38,522 nt of DNA from Oscillatoriales cyanobacterium PMM_0008 (GCA_949128025.1 CASBRD010000385.1:1-38522); one strand, 5' to 3'. Numbered from the stretch's first letter, positions 24,801 through 33,713 are shown. Numbers and translations are program-made. Notes: generated from the letters alone by a model not told the origin.

Positions 24801-25694
24801 TTTAAAATCAAGCTGCTGCGGACTTTGCAATTGCCTTAAGTCCCCGAACCGCGTAACTAAATAATTGGCGGTCAATCGAGTTAAGCGGTTATTGCTATCA
24901 ACAGCATTGAACGGTTTTCTTTTATTTTTTTCGATCCTGAATGGCTGCTCATTGGTGGAAGTTACCACTAAATTACCTGAATTTTCAATAATAAATGCTT
25001 GTCCGGATTTACCAACTTTTAGATTTTGTAAGAATTTACCAATGTAATATAGCCGTAATGAAGTGTTTAATACCCCTCGCACTTGAGAGCCATCCCGGCT
25101 GTAAAGCGGTTGAGTAGCACTTATAAATAAAGTTGGCTCAAGCATTGTAGCATAAGCTTTGTTCCACATTGGTTTGCCAGCTTTTATGCTATTTCTATAC
25201 CAGCTTTTTTTGAGGTGGTTAACGTTTTTGATAACTTGCCTAACAGTAGTGCGATTGCCCCGGCTATTCGTGTTATAAATATAAGAATTATGAAAATTAG
25301 AACCATTTCGCTTTTCTGTGATACTAATTAACTTCGTGCCATCTTCAAGTAATTGTCCAGCTATCCGATCTCCCTGGGTAGTTGTTACTGAAATAGATGT
25401 GATATAATCAAATAACTGAACTTGCCGCCATAGATATTTCTCCCAATCTGGCAGCTTTTCTGTGCTGAGCAGTCCTTCTGTAACAAGATTTTGGTTAGTT
25501 TGATTAATCCGATCGGGTGTAGCGAGGAATATTTGCAGATTCTGCTGAATGCGATCGCTAATCTGTCTGCCAAACTGAGCAGCAACTTTGTTAACTGTTT
25601 GTTCTCCATTTTTAAATGAGAAATATCCCGTCAGTCCCACCGCCCCCACCATTTGCAGAACGAACGGCACTACAAGGGCAAGGTGCAGGGGCAT
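21879..25694 (-). CDS. Sensor adenylate cyclase (Cache-HAMP-multiple PAS-class III cyclase)
   Basis: 1271 residues. A first membrane helix (about 5-26), an extracytoplasmic Cache-like sensor (about 30-330), a second helix (TYTTIVLCIVALLITIPIGI, about 335-358), a HAMP domain (about 358-415), five PAS domains (starting near 445, 561, 685, 801 and 935) and a class III cyclase domain (about 1085-1265). Both metal-binding Asp residues are present (LFADIVGFT, KTIGDAYM). The Lys in EKIKTIG and Asp in YDLWGDTVN are those that select ATP, so the product should be cAMP. It resembles CyaC-type cyanobacterial cyclases but lacks receiver and kinase domains. An in-frame TGA lies six codons before ATG 25694. 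It is transcribed alone. Confidence 0.93.
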   Translation of the reverse strand: MPLHLALVVPFVLQMVGAVGLTGYFSFKNGEQTVNKVAAQFGRQISDRIQQNLQIFLATPDRINQTNQNLVTEGLLSTEKLPDWEKYLWRQVQLFDYITSISVTTTQGDRIAGQLLEDGTKLISITEKRNGSNFHNSYIYNTNSRGNRTTVRQVIKNVNHLKKSWYRNSIKAGKPMWNKAYATMLEPTLFISATQPLYSRDGSQVRGVLNTSLRLYYIGKFLQNLKVGKSGQAFIIENSGNLVVTSTNEQPFRIEKNKRKPFNAVDSNNRLTRLTANYLVTRFGDLRQLQSPQQLDFKIDEHKLYVQVLPLRDNRGLEWLIVVVIPKSDFMEEIEMNTYTTIVLCIVALLITIPIGILTSRWVAEPILSLNMAAKTIAKGNLDVRVNSDRSDELGELAHSFNSMAQQLQESFVTLSTTNQELEVRVAERTESLAAAEAELRGILAAMTEIILVFDVTGRCLKIVATNIKLLYKPVEEHLGKTIHEIFPAEQANIFLNQIKTTVETQNQVYFEYSLTIGQQQVWLAASISPISETSAIWVARDITERKLMEEKMQSSESKIRAVFEAMTDVVLLLDIQGNLEVVPTNMALLYEPDLDVISYTIEQFFDDEKSENWWLQIRRALDAQQTVEFDYSLTIGDREVWFAAKISPMSNHAVIWVARDISERQAALRERKQTEEALRQSEERNRGILAGLPDLVARCNKDGFYLDYRSPINFKSLVKGDTPIGKNLFEVLPADTAQRLMRYIEQTLQIGEVQMFDQQVTVEGVVYDEEVRVVPIDKNEVLIVVRDVSTLKRLEKELSKSQQFLDNIVENIPLALFVKDVQDDFRYVLWNRTAEQVYAIPRDRAVGHTLYDLVDRELAEQLIAQDREAIEKRELIVHEEIFDSQYQGLIWQRVMKLPLMNDRGEVTYLIYIGEDITERKRAEEALRQSEERWQLALKGNNDGIFDWNIKTNEMFYSTRYKEMLGYLDREMSNDYDEWASRLHPDDINRVMKTIQDHLDRKIPYYVGEYRLQCKDGSYKWILSRGQALWDEEGNAVRMVGSNTDITERKQAEEALRIAQEKSESLLLNILPKAIADRLKQNTSAIAEHFEEATILFADIVGFTPLSAKMPPIELVNLLNEIFSNFDELAEKHGLEKIKTIGDAYMVVGGLPVPRNDHAEAIAEMALDMRASINRFRCEKNELLQIRIGINTGQVVAGVIGIKKFIYDLWGDTVNVASRMESSGLTGNIQITSSTYELLQDKYWFEKRGPIKIKGKGKMTTYFLLGRRADR

Positions 25695-25788
25695 CTTTTG
25701 GCAGCATTGTCAATTCGACGGTTTAGCGCTTTCAATAACATCAGTTTCTATTACCTAACCGACTTCTACGATCGCTGATTACTTTCGA

Positions 25789-26259
25789 TCAGCCGCACAA
25801 CAACGGTTGACACCTAATTAACTTATCATCAAACTCGGCATCCCAAGGGAAATAACCTGACTTGTCAGGCCAAAAACATTGTAAAGCAGAAAAAGATCGA
25901 TCGTCACCGTAAAACCATTCAGCGAAGCGCAAAAACTCAACACACTGATATGATGCCACCGTCTCAAAAATAAGCGAGTAGTTTTCGATAAAATCCGAAT
26001 AGGGCTGACCCGTCACTATAGGTGTACCGGCTTTCACGAAACTGCCGATATCGTTAATAATGTGACCCATAGTTTGATAAGGCAATCCAAACATAATAAT
26101 CTCAGGATGTTTGAAAGAATGCCATAAACCGATCGAGTAGGCAAAACCAGGTTTCATCTTCTCCGAATCGCCACCCACTGCCATAACGTGCCAACCTACT
26201 CTTTTCACATCATCAACAATTTTCTTTTTTACTGAGTCATTGATGTGACGCTCTTTCAT
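25789..26259 (-). CDS. DUF4262 domain protein
   Basis: About 156 residues. The DUF4262 fold is seen in KRVGWHVMAVGGD, PGFAYSIGLWHSFKHPEIIM, GLPYQTMGHIINDIG and SGYFPWDAEFD. The family is widespread and its function unknown. The frame extends to 26286, but ATG 26259 (MKERHINDSV) has AGGGG eight bases upstream and fits the family start. It is divergent from the LeuA-like gene, with a small inserted element between them. Confidence 0.85.
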   Translation of the reverse strand: MKERHINDSVKKKIVDDVKRVGWHVMAVGGDSEKMKPGFAYSIGLWHSFKHPEIIMFGLPYQTMGHIINDIGSFVKAGTPIVTGQPYSDFIENYSLIFETVASYQCVEFLRFAEWFYGDDRSFSALQCFWPDKSGYFPWDAEFDDKLIRCQPLLCG

Positions 26260-26289
26260 TTTTAATCCCCTTGCATAAAACCGCATTCT

Positions 26290-26429
26290 TTAGTATAATG
26301 CCTTCGCCATTTATTTGTAGGTTGGGTTGAGCGCGAGCGAAACCCAACGCATTTGCCCTAGTTTCGTGCCTCAACCCAACCTACAAATTAGGCATTTTAG
26401 GTTTTTGGCGAAGGTATTGTTAGTATAAT
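26290..26429. mobile_element. Small non-coding insertion flanked by a 10-bp direct repeat
   Basis: TTAGTATAAT occurs exactly at 26290-26299 and 26420-26429. Between them is a 120-bp segment with inverted ends (GCCTTCGCCA at the left, TGGCGAAGG near the right) and internal inverted arms TGTAGGTTGGGTTGAG / CTCAACCCAACCTACA. This looks like a MITE with a target-site duplication. The right copy of the duplication includes TATAAT 34 bases before the LeuA-like gene. Confidence 0.65.
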
Positions 26430-26462
26430 CATAATTATCAAGTTTGCCTAGATTATATTCCG

Positions 26463-27359
26463 ATGAATATCTTACAAAATCATCACAAAGTGGTAATTTT
26501 TGATACTACCATGCGCGATGGAGAACTTACACCGGGTGTCAAAATGAACATTCACGAAAAAATTAGCATTGCCCAAGTGCTAGAACAGATCGGCGTAGAC
26601 GTTATTGAAGTTGGTTATCCAGGGAAGTATGAAAAAGATTTTGATGAAATATTCGAGATATCTAAAATAATTGAAAAATCTACTATTCGCGGACTGGCAA
26701 GCTCAAATCAAGAGGAAATCCTCAGCGTTGCCAAAGCCATTAAACCAGCTGCCAAAGGAAGAATTCATACTTATACATCGGTCAATCTAAAAAATCAATC
26801 TAAACTCAGTGAAGCAGAAGTATTAGCCACAATCAAGGAAAGTGTTTCATTAGCGAAAAATTACTGCGATGATATAGAGTGGAGTGCTTTTGATGCTACC
26901 AGAAGCGAACCGGATTTTTTGTGTAGAGCGGTAGAAGTTGCCATCAAAAGTGGAGCCACTACTGTTAGTATACCTGATAGCTTAGGATTGCTCTTACCTG
27001 AAGAATTTGCCCAACTTCTACAGAGGATTTTTAACCGAGTTCCAAATATCGATAAAGCCATTGTTTCAGTACATTGCCACGATGATTTAGGCATGGCGGT
27101 TAAAAATTCCCTGATCGCATTAAACTGTGGGGTTAGACAGATCGAATGTTCGCTGAACGGTTTGGGTGCGAGAAAAGGTAATGCGGATTTAGAAGAAATT
27201 GTTGAGGGAGTTTTAGAACAGGAAGATTTACCAATAGAAATTGAAACATCTTTAATTAAAAAAGCATCAAAATTAGTTAGTACAATTACCGGAATCGAAA
27301 ATAAAAAGCAGGTGTTAGCTTGGGGCAAGGGCGAAGCATTCCCCAATCAAAATCATTGA
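26463..27359 (+). CDS. Short LeuA/homocitrate-synthase-like enzyme (HMGL-like domain only)
   Basis: 298 residues covering only the TIM-barrel catalytic domain of the 2-isopropylmalate/homocitrate synthase family. It shows FDTTMRDGELTPG (13-25; LeuA has DTTLRDGEQSPG), VDVIEVGYP, HTYTSVNLKNQ and the metal motif HCHDDLGMAVKNSL (204-217), with GLGARKGNADLEEIV. The family's LeuA-dimer regulatory domain (about 200 residues) is absent, so there should be no leucine feedback. It probably condenses acetyl-CoA with a 2-oxo acid, but the substrate is unknown. Codon use is AT-rich. No biosynthetic partner is adjacent. Translation starts at ATG 26463 without a clear Shine-Dalgarno. Confidence 0.8.
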   Translation: MNILQNHHKVVIFDTTMRDGELTPGVKMNIHEKISIAQVLEQIGVDVIEVGYPGKYEKDFDEIFEISKIIEKSTIRGLASSNQEEILSVAKAIKPAAKGRIHTYTSVNLKNQSKLSEAEVLATIKESVSLAKNYCDDIEWSAFDATRSEPDFLCRAVEVAIKSGATTVSIPDSLGLLLPEEFAQLLQRIFNRVPNIDKAIVSVHCHDDLGMAVKNSLIALNCGVRQIECSLNGLGARKGNADLEEIVEGVLEQEDLPIEIETSLIKKASKLVSTITGIENKKQVLAWGKGEAFPNQNH

Positions 27360-27433
27360 TTTTTTCGAGAGGTTATCGTGCGGAATGTTGGGTGTTTCGG
27401 AATTATTATGCTAATGTGTACCATGAACATTAT

Positions 27434-27498
27434 TGTAGGGGCACGGCATAATTAAAACCTTGATATAACCAACATATTGATGATGCCGTGCCCCTACA
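27434..27498. repeat. 65-bp palindromic repeat (TGTAGGGGCACGGCAT family)
   Basis: TGTAGGGGCACGGCAT and ATGCCGTGCCCCTACA flank a short AT-rich centre. Relatives lie at 30708-30773, 31178-31243 and 32012-32077. Confidence 0.85.
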
Positions 27499-27556
27499 GC
27501 ATATTTGGCCTAAAAGAACCGTTAGTTCGATTGACTCTTGTTCGGAATGGATAATG

Positions 27557-27609
27557 GGTACGTTGTTGCGCTTTAGCGCTCTTTTAGCGCTAAAGCGCAA
27601 CAACGTACC
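27557..27609. repeat. Palindromic repeat of the GGTACGTTGTTGCGCTT family
   Basis: GGTACGTTGTTGCGCTTTAG and its exact inverse form a long perfect stem with AGCGCT on both sides of a four-base loop. With the preceding palindrome it makes up most of the 382-bp gap between the LeuA-like gene and ccmP; I see no gene in that gap. Confidence 0.85.
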
Positions 27610-27741
27610 TGCCGCGCGATCGCAATTTTCTAGCCTACCACCAGCGCAACCCAAGCGATCGATTTTTTAATTACTTCAAAACATCATATACTCAAAGGTT
27701 GCACCTTGTTCGCGATCGACTAAACTACGGAGATAAAAACC

Positions 27742-28383
27742 TTGGGCATAGAACTACGCAGTTACGTATTTCTAGACAACTTACAGCCTCAGTACGCAGC
27801 TTACTTAGGCACGGTGGCGCAAGGGTTTTTGCCATTGCCGGGGGATACGTCGCTGTGGATTGAAATCTCACCTGGGATAGAAATTAACCGCATTACTGAT
27901 GTCGCCTTGAAATCCGCCTCTGTACGTCCAGCGGTGCTAGCTGTTGAACGACTTTACGGACTTTTAGAAATACATTCTAGCGCCCAAGGCGAGACGCGAG
28001 CAGCTGGTAAAGCGATACTGGAGACGATCGGAGTCCGCAGAGAAGATTGTATCAAACCGCGAGTTATTTCTAGCCAGATTATTCGCAATATTGATTCTTA
28101 CCAAACACAACTGATCAATCGCGGCAGGCGCGGACAGATGATTCTGACAGGACAAACGCTTTATGTGTTAGAAGTTGAGCCTGCCGCTTACGCAGCACTG
28201 GCAGCGAACGAGGCAGAGAAAGCCGCTCTGATTAACATTTTAGACGTTCACCCGCTCGGCAGTTTCGGGCGGGTCTATCTGGGGGGAGCGGAACGGGATA
28301 TTATAGCGGGTTCCAAAGCGGCGCTGGCGGCGATCGAAAATGTGCCAGGAAGAGACAATTTTCCGCTTGGGCGTAACGAATAA
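27742..28383 (+). CDS. ccmP: Carboxysome shell protein CcmP (tandem BMC domains)
   Basis: 213 residues with two bacterial-microcompartment domains (about 1-105 and 106-205), the size and sequence type of CcmP, the pseudohexameric BMC-T protein of the beta-carboxysome shell. Phrases include [38 protein letters not shown] and [19 protein letters not shown]. CcmP trimers stack and form large gated pores, probably for ribulose bisphosphate and 3-phosphoglycerate. The start is TTG (TTG GGC ATA GAA), supported by GGAG about ten bases upstream and by the conserved N-terminus [11 protein letters not shown]. It lies apart from the main ccm operon, as is usual for ccmP. Confidence 0.92.
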   Translation: MGIELRSYVFLDNLQPQYAAYLGTVAQGFLPLPGDTSLWIEISPGIEINRITDVALKSASVRPAVLAVERLYGLLEIHSSAQGETRAAGKAILETIGVRREDCIKPRVISSQIIRNIDSYQTQLINRGRRGQMILTGQTLYVLEVEPAAYAALAANEAEKAALINILDVHPLGSFGRVYLGGAERDIIAGSKAALAAIENVPGRDNFPLGRNE

Positions 28384-28430
28384 GGGGAGTGGGGGAGTGC
28401 AATGAACAATAAACAATTAGCAAATGAACA

Positions 28431-29441
28431 ATGACAAAATCTAATTATTTAACTACAACAGCCGCGATTATTGAGCAAGCTAAAATTCGCGAAGATGCTC
28501 TGCCGATTAAAAACGAAAAGTGTCGATCGCAATTCTTTTTCCATCCTCATCCCACGCCAAAAGTTTGCCTTCTTTTGCACGGATTTACCGCAGGCCCCTA
28601 CCAGTTTGAACCGCTGGGCGAAGCCTTTTTTCAGGCTGGTTACAATGTCTTAGCTCCTTTATTGCCCGGTCATGGTATTGCGGGGGATTGGAATGGCGAT
28701 AATCCCCCTCCGCTGCCAGAAGACGCTCAAGTTTATCAACAATTTGCGATCTATTGGTTAGAGCAAGCGAAACTTTTGGGAGAAGAAATAATAGTCGGAG
28801 GATATTCGGTTAGCGGCACTTTAGCAGCTTGGTTAGCACTGGAACGTCCAGAACAAATAGAAAAAACACTACTATTTGCTCCCTACTTAAGTAGCAGTAT
28901 CAAAATTACAGATTGGCTCGTTTCCATTCTACCTTTTTATTATGAATGGCTAAATAAGGACAATCCAGGCAATTTTGGCTATGAAGGCTTTCAGATTCCT
29001 TCGCTGCGGCTGTTTTTAGATATGGGTGAAGAGATTCGGTCGCGAGTCCAAAACAGTCCCGTTACGCCGATGTTGATTATGGGTAGTGAAAGCGATCGGG
29101 CCATCAACCTTGACGAACAGCGCGATTTGTTTGAAGCCGTACTCCAACATCAGCCTAACTCCTGGTATTACTGCTTCGACAAATCCTTAGATATCCCTCA
29201 TACAATGATGACTAAATTAGAGGGAAATGAATATCTGGATATACTCATTACTCTAACTAAAGCTTATGTAGAAACTGATTTACCCTGGTTTCTTGTCAAG
29301 GAAATTGCTGATGAAATACTGCAAGGAAAAAGTTTCGATGCTGTTGTGGAAGAATTGAATATTGCTCAACAGGTTTGCCCTGATTTGCGCTTGATGATGA
29401 GGATGGTGGATAAGGAAAGCATTGTTGACGAGGGTGAGTAG
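28431..29441 (+). CDS. Alpha/beta hydrolase
   Basis: 336 residues. The oxyanion region LLLHGFTAGPYQFEPLG (about 47-63), the nucleophile elbow GGYSVSGT (Ser126 in GYSVSG), an acid in GSESDRAINL and a candidate catalytic His in SLDIPHTMM complete the triad. It resembles carboxylesterases or monoacylglycerol lipases. The C-terminal 80 residues beyond the hydrolase core (from about 255) form a helical extension of unknown role. The start codon ATG is part of an AACAATGAC short repeat and has no clear Shine-Dalgarno. It follows ccmP by 47 bp and may be co-transcribed. The substrate is unknown. Confidence 0.85.
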   Translation: MTKSNYLTTTAAIIEQAKIREDALPIKNEKCRSQFFFHPHPTPKVCLLLHGFTAGPYQFEPLGEAFFQAGYNVLAPLLPGHGIAGDWNGDNPPPLPEDAQVYQQFAIYWLEQAKLLGEEIIVGGYSVSGTLAAWLALERPEQIEKTLLFAPYLSSSIKITDWLVSILPFYYEWLNKDNPGNFGYEGFQIPSLRLFLDMGEEIRSRVQNSPVTPMLIMGSESDRAINLDEQRDLFEAVLQHQPNSWYYCFDKSLDIPHTMMTKLEGNEYLDILITLTKAYVETDLPWFLVKEIADEILQGKSFDAVVEELNIAQQVCPDLRLMMRMVDKESIVDEGE

Positions 29442-29462
29442 AGAAAATGCAGGGAACCCCAC

Positions 29463-29497
29463 CCCCAGCCCCTCCCCGTCCACGGGGAGGGGAGCCT
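29463..29497. repeat. GC-rich palindrome (CCCCTCCCCGT/ACGGGGAGGGG)
   Basis: CCCCTCCCCGT and ACGGGGAGGGG form a perfect stem just after the hydrolase stop codon. It lacks a strong T-run but could still terminate or stabilise the transcript. Similar GC-rich repeats are frequent in cyanobacterial genomes. Confidence 0.7.
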
Positions 29498-29570
29498 CGC
29501 TTATCAAGTGTGACGTTCTCGATCGCTCTGCGCCGCCTACAATCTATGTGTAATTACGGAAAAAGATTAT

Positions 29571-30574
29571 GAAAATTCGTTATTGGACTGTATAAATACT
29601 GGATTAGATGTAACCTAATCCGTCAAGAAAAAGGTTCCTGGGTGGATGGTAATCGGGATGCTGAAATCTACATTTCCAATGGTAACTGGGGCTTTAAATC
29701 CATAACTACCATGAATAATGCTTCAATTATGAATGGCGATTATGTCAATCTGGTTGTCGGTGATTTAACGGGTGGTGGCGCTGATGACATCATTCGCCAA
29801 GAGAAAGGTAATTGGGTAGATGGTAAGAATGATGTTGAATTTTTGACTTACTCTAATGGCAATTTTCTCAAGAAAAAAGATGCGCCTAATATGTCTGAAC
29901 TGAATGGCAATTATGTCACTTTGGTTCCAGGTTTATTCGGAACGTCTTCAAATACCACACTACCGAATCCTCCAGGGAATAGCAACAGCTTGCCAACTAG
30001 CGCACAACAGGCAGATCCCTTCTTCAAACTTCAATACTCGAACCAGAAGTATAACCTTGATGGGCCTAATAGCAGTACTAACTGTGGCCCTGCCAGCTTG
30101 GCTATGGTACTTAAAACGCTAGGTCGTGAACCAGTTAATATCAGCACTGAAACCAGTATAGATTATGCACGTTACCTGATGTTCGGCTATTCTAACGGTA
30201 CGAGGCAAGGTGTTCCAGTGCTGGATCAAGACACCGTATGGACTAATTTCGATCAAGTCAAAGCGGGCATCCAAAAGGCAGGCGGGACACCAGAACAGCT
30301 AACAGGATGGGATGCTCTAGATCGCAGCCTTAATGCAGGAAAGCCCGTGATATCTTTTGGGAATTTAACTAATGCGTGGCGTCAACAGTTCCCTAACAGA
30401 GTAGGTAGTGGCTCTGGTGGTCACTGGAACGCAATTCTTGGAAAAACCTCAGATGGCAAATATATTGTTGCCGATCCGATGCACGAGGGTGGCGCAGTTG
30501 CAATGACGAAAAATCAACTTGCTGTTTTCACCTATAACGGCTACCCCGAATTCATTTCTTTCGCTCGTAAATAG
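29571..30574 (+). pseudogene. C39-type peptidase gene with FG-GAP-like repeats, truncated at the 5' end
   Basis: The usable frame is GTG 29642 to 30574 (310 residues), but homology to its own internal repeat continues upstream to 29571 (NLIRQEKGSWVDG) with no start codon and a TGA just before. At the N-terminus are two copies of a module of about 55 residues (DDIIRQEKGNWVDG..., MNGDYVNLVVGDL) like FG-GAP/VCBS repeats of secreted proteins. The C-terminal domain is a C39-like peptidase: Cys148 in TNCGPASLAM, His261 in GGHWNAILGK, Asp278 in IVADPM, all present. There is no signal peptide and no ribosome binding site. It is probably the 3' part of a larger exported protein, and expression is doubtful. 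Confidence 0.65.
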
Positions 30575-30619
30575 GGCAAACACATCTAATTGAGCGGTGT
30601 AATCACCGAATAACAAACA

Positions 30620-30848
30620 GCGATCGCATTTCCCATTTATTCAGAATGCGATCGCTTTTTATTTGTCTACAATCTTCAAGAACAATTCAGTAATCAACAT
30701 TTCCGAGTGTAGGGACACGGCATCATAGATATTTTGGCCAAAGATTAAATCTTAATTCTGCCGTGTCCCTACACCCATTTTGAGGAATGCGATATGCCGT
30801 TCGTCAGCTACGCGATCGCCTTTTCCCATTTATTCAGAATGCGATCGC
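30620..30848. repeat. HIP1/palindrome module, copy A
   Basis: Order of parts: HIP1 pair forming a hairpin (GCGATCGCATT...AATGCGATCGC) with a T-run behind it, a spacer with TCTTCAAGAACAATTCAG, the TGTAGGGACACGGCAT palindrome (30708-30773), GATATGCCGTTCGTCAGCTA, then a second HIP1 pair. It is about 90% like copy B at 31091. The first hairpin may terminate the C39 gene. Confidence 0.8.
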
Positions 30849-30933
30849 TTTTGTTGAATTGGAGAGTGCGTTCGCTTCGCGATCGCATCTTTTTTCCTTG
30901 CACAAATCTTGCGCCTCCGCTTCAAGCCCGCTT

Positions 30934-31023
30934 GGGGTTCAAACCCCAGGCTAATAGCGAAAGTCCACTTAAGTGGACTAAAGAAAATGGTTTTCAGTCG
31001 GATTTATCCGACTTTCGCTATTA
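30934..31023. repeat. Cloverleaf-like repeat
   Basis: An exact 14-bp inverted repeat (TAATAGCGAAAGTC, 30952-30965 and 31010-31023) encloses two perfect 16-bp palindromes, GTCCACTTAAGTGGAC (30963-30978) and GTCGGATTTATCCGAC (30997-31012). GGGGTTCAAACCCC precedes it. It does not fold as a tRNA. It lies in the 653-bp stretch 30575-31227, which holds only repeats. Confidence 0.75.
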
Positions 31024-31090
31024 GACGGGGAATTGATTAAGAGTCGGGTGATGACCACTGAGGCAAGATTTTTGTCTGGAATTGTAAAAG

Positions 31091-31318
31091 GCGATCGCAT
31101 TGACCATTTATTCAGAATGCGATCGCATTTTTTTGTCTGAAATCTTCAAGAACAATTCAGGGAGAGAAATTTCGCATTGTAGGGACACGGCATCATAGAT
31201 ATTTTGGCCAAAGGTTAAATCTTAATTATGCCGTGTCCCTACAGCCATTTTGAGGAATGCGATATGCCGTTCGTCAGCTACGCGATCGCATTTTCGATTT
31301 ATTCAGAATGCGATCGCA
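31091..31318. repeat. HIP1/palindrome module, copy B
   Basis: Same parts and order as copy A, including palindrome 31178-31243. Its right end runs directly into the coding remnant of a C39-like protein, so the first 30 or so codons of that open frame are repeat DNA. Confidence 0.85.
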
Positions 31319-31626
31319 CTTGCCCAAATTTGGCCAATGTGCTTAACACGATCGACCTTCCAGAAGGGATTAAACAATGGGTGGGGGGCCCATTGGGTAT
31401 CCCAGGTGCAACTGACTCCGAACTCTTTGAAACCTTGAATAACACAGGTTCGTGGGCTGCTGTACTTTGGGAAGTTGGCGCAGGAATAGGACAGATGGTA
31501 CTCGTTGATGGTCTGGATGAGGCAGGATATGTTCTTATTCGTGACCCTTGGGATGGCACAAGGTATAGAATGACAAGAGAAGACTTTCTAAAATACTGGA
31601 CTACTCAAGCAGTTTTTCGGAGTTAA
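31319..31626 (+). pseudogene. C-terminal fragment of a C39/papain-like protein
   Basis: The open frame starts at ATG 31228 inside repeat module B, but the natural sequence begins near 31320 (LANVLNTIDLPEGIKQWVGG) and ends WTTQAVFRS. It contains GSWAAVLWEVGAGIGQMVLV, VDGLDEAGYVLIRDPWDGT and MTREDFLKYW, the C-terminal half of C39/papain-like domains found in toxins and peptidases. The N-terminal half with the catalytic Cys is gone, and where a His would be expected before the VDG motif (GHxVxVDG) the sequence reads GQMVLVDG. It should therefore be inactive. A 98-residue gene follows two bases later. Confidence 0.6.
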
Positions 31627-31628
31627 TA

Positions 31629-31925
31629 ATGAACGTAAAAGTGCTTTCGATCGAACCAGCAAAAGAAACAGGAACGTTCGATGTATTAGTTTCAATGGAT
31701 ACAGATGAACACAAGTTCACCATGACAGTTGAAACACATATAGTTTCTGACAAAGGAATTCAAGTTACCAATGGCGACAAGCATTTTTCACAAACTTTCA
31801 AATTTCACCAAATGATCGCTCTGAAAATATCCAAATTAGTCTCAAAAGTCTACAACAATCAGGCTGTCGAACTGCCAGCAGATATTGACGAATCTTATCA
31901 CAAAGAACTCGCCTCTTATGTGTGA
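31629..31925 (+). CDS. Small hypothetical protein, possible partner of the C39-like protein
   Basis: 98 residues, acidic, with no signal peptide or membrane segment: MNVKVLSIEPAKETGTFDVL, then alternating beta-strand-like stretches and a C-terminal helix (IALKISKLVSKVYNNQ). I do not recognise the family. The start is two bases after the stop of the C39-like fragment, so the two were probably co-translated. Its context (directly after a papain-like domain) suggests an immunity or chaperone partner, but this is inference only. A HIP1-HIP1 hairpin follows the stop codon at once and may serve as terminator. Confidence 0.6.
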   Translation: MNVKVLSIEPAKETGTFDVLVSMDTDEHKFTMTVETHIVSDKGIQVTNGDKHFSQTFKFHQMIALKISKLVSKVYNNQAVELPADIDESYHKELASYV

Positions 31926-31929
31926 GAGT

Positions 31930-32100
31930 GCGATCGCCTTTTTTGTGAGAATGCGATCGCATCTTTTTGCTCAAAATATGACCGAACAATTCTGTAATCA
32001 ACATTTCCGTCTGTAGGGGCACGGCATCATAGATATTTTGGCAAAACGTTAAACCTTAATTATCCCGTGCCCCTACACCCATTCTGAAGAATGCGATCGC
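31930..32100. repeat. HIP1/palindrome module, copy C (diverged)
   Basis: A HIP1 pair with T-run, a GAACAATTCTGTAATCAACA spacer, the TGTAGGGGCACGGCAT palindrome (32012-32077) and a HIP1 end. An inverted scrap of the same module (GCTGACGAACGGCATATCGC) lies at 32199-32218. The 395-bp stretch to purA holds only this and the purA promoter. Confidence 0.8.
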
Positions 32101-32253
32101 TATTCGTGCCGTAGGTATATCGTTCTTTGTGTAGCAAGAACAAACTGCGATCGCCACTACCCCACTCCCATGTCCCAAAGTGAAATGCGTTCGCGCAGCT
32201 GACGAACGGCATATCGCATCCTGGCAAACCAGGCTCAGGCGTCAAATCCCTAG

Positions 32254-33655
<1,402 letters not shown>

Positions 33656-33713
33656 AATGCGATCGCTAATTGCTACAATCCAAAATCCAAAATCTAAAAT
33701 CTAAAATCAGAAC

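Noticed and set aside
30934-30947. GGGGTTCAAACCCC looks like the T-arm of a tRNA
   Set aside because: No acceptor stem, anticodon arm or D-arm fits around it; it belongs to a repeat that continues into the cloverleaf-like element.
30794-31024. 76-codon open frame
   Set aside because: It is made entirely of repeat module A and the cloverleaf-like repeat.
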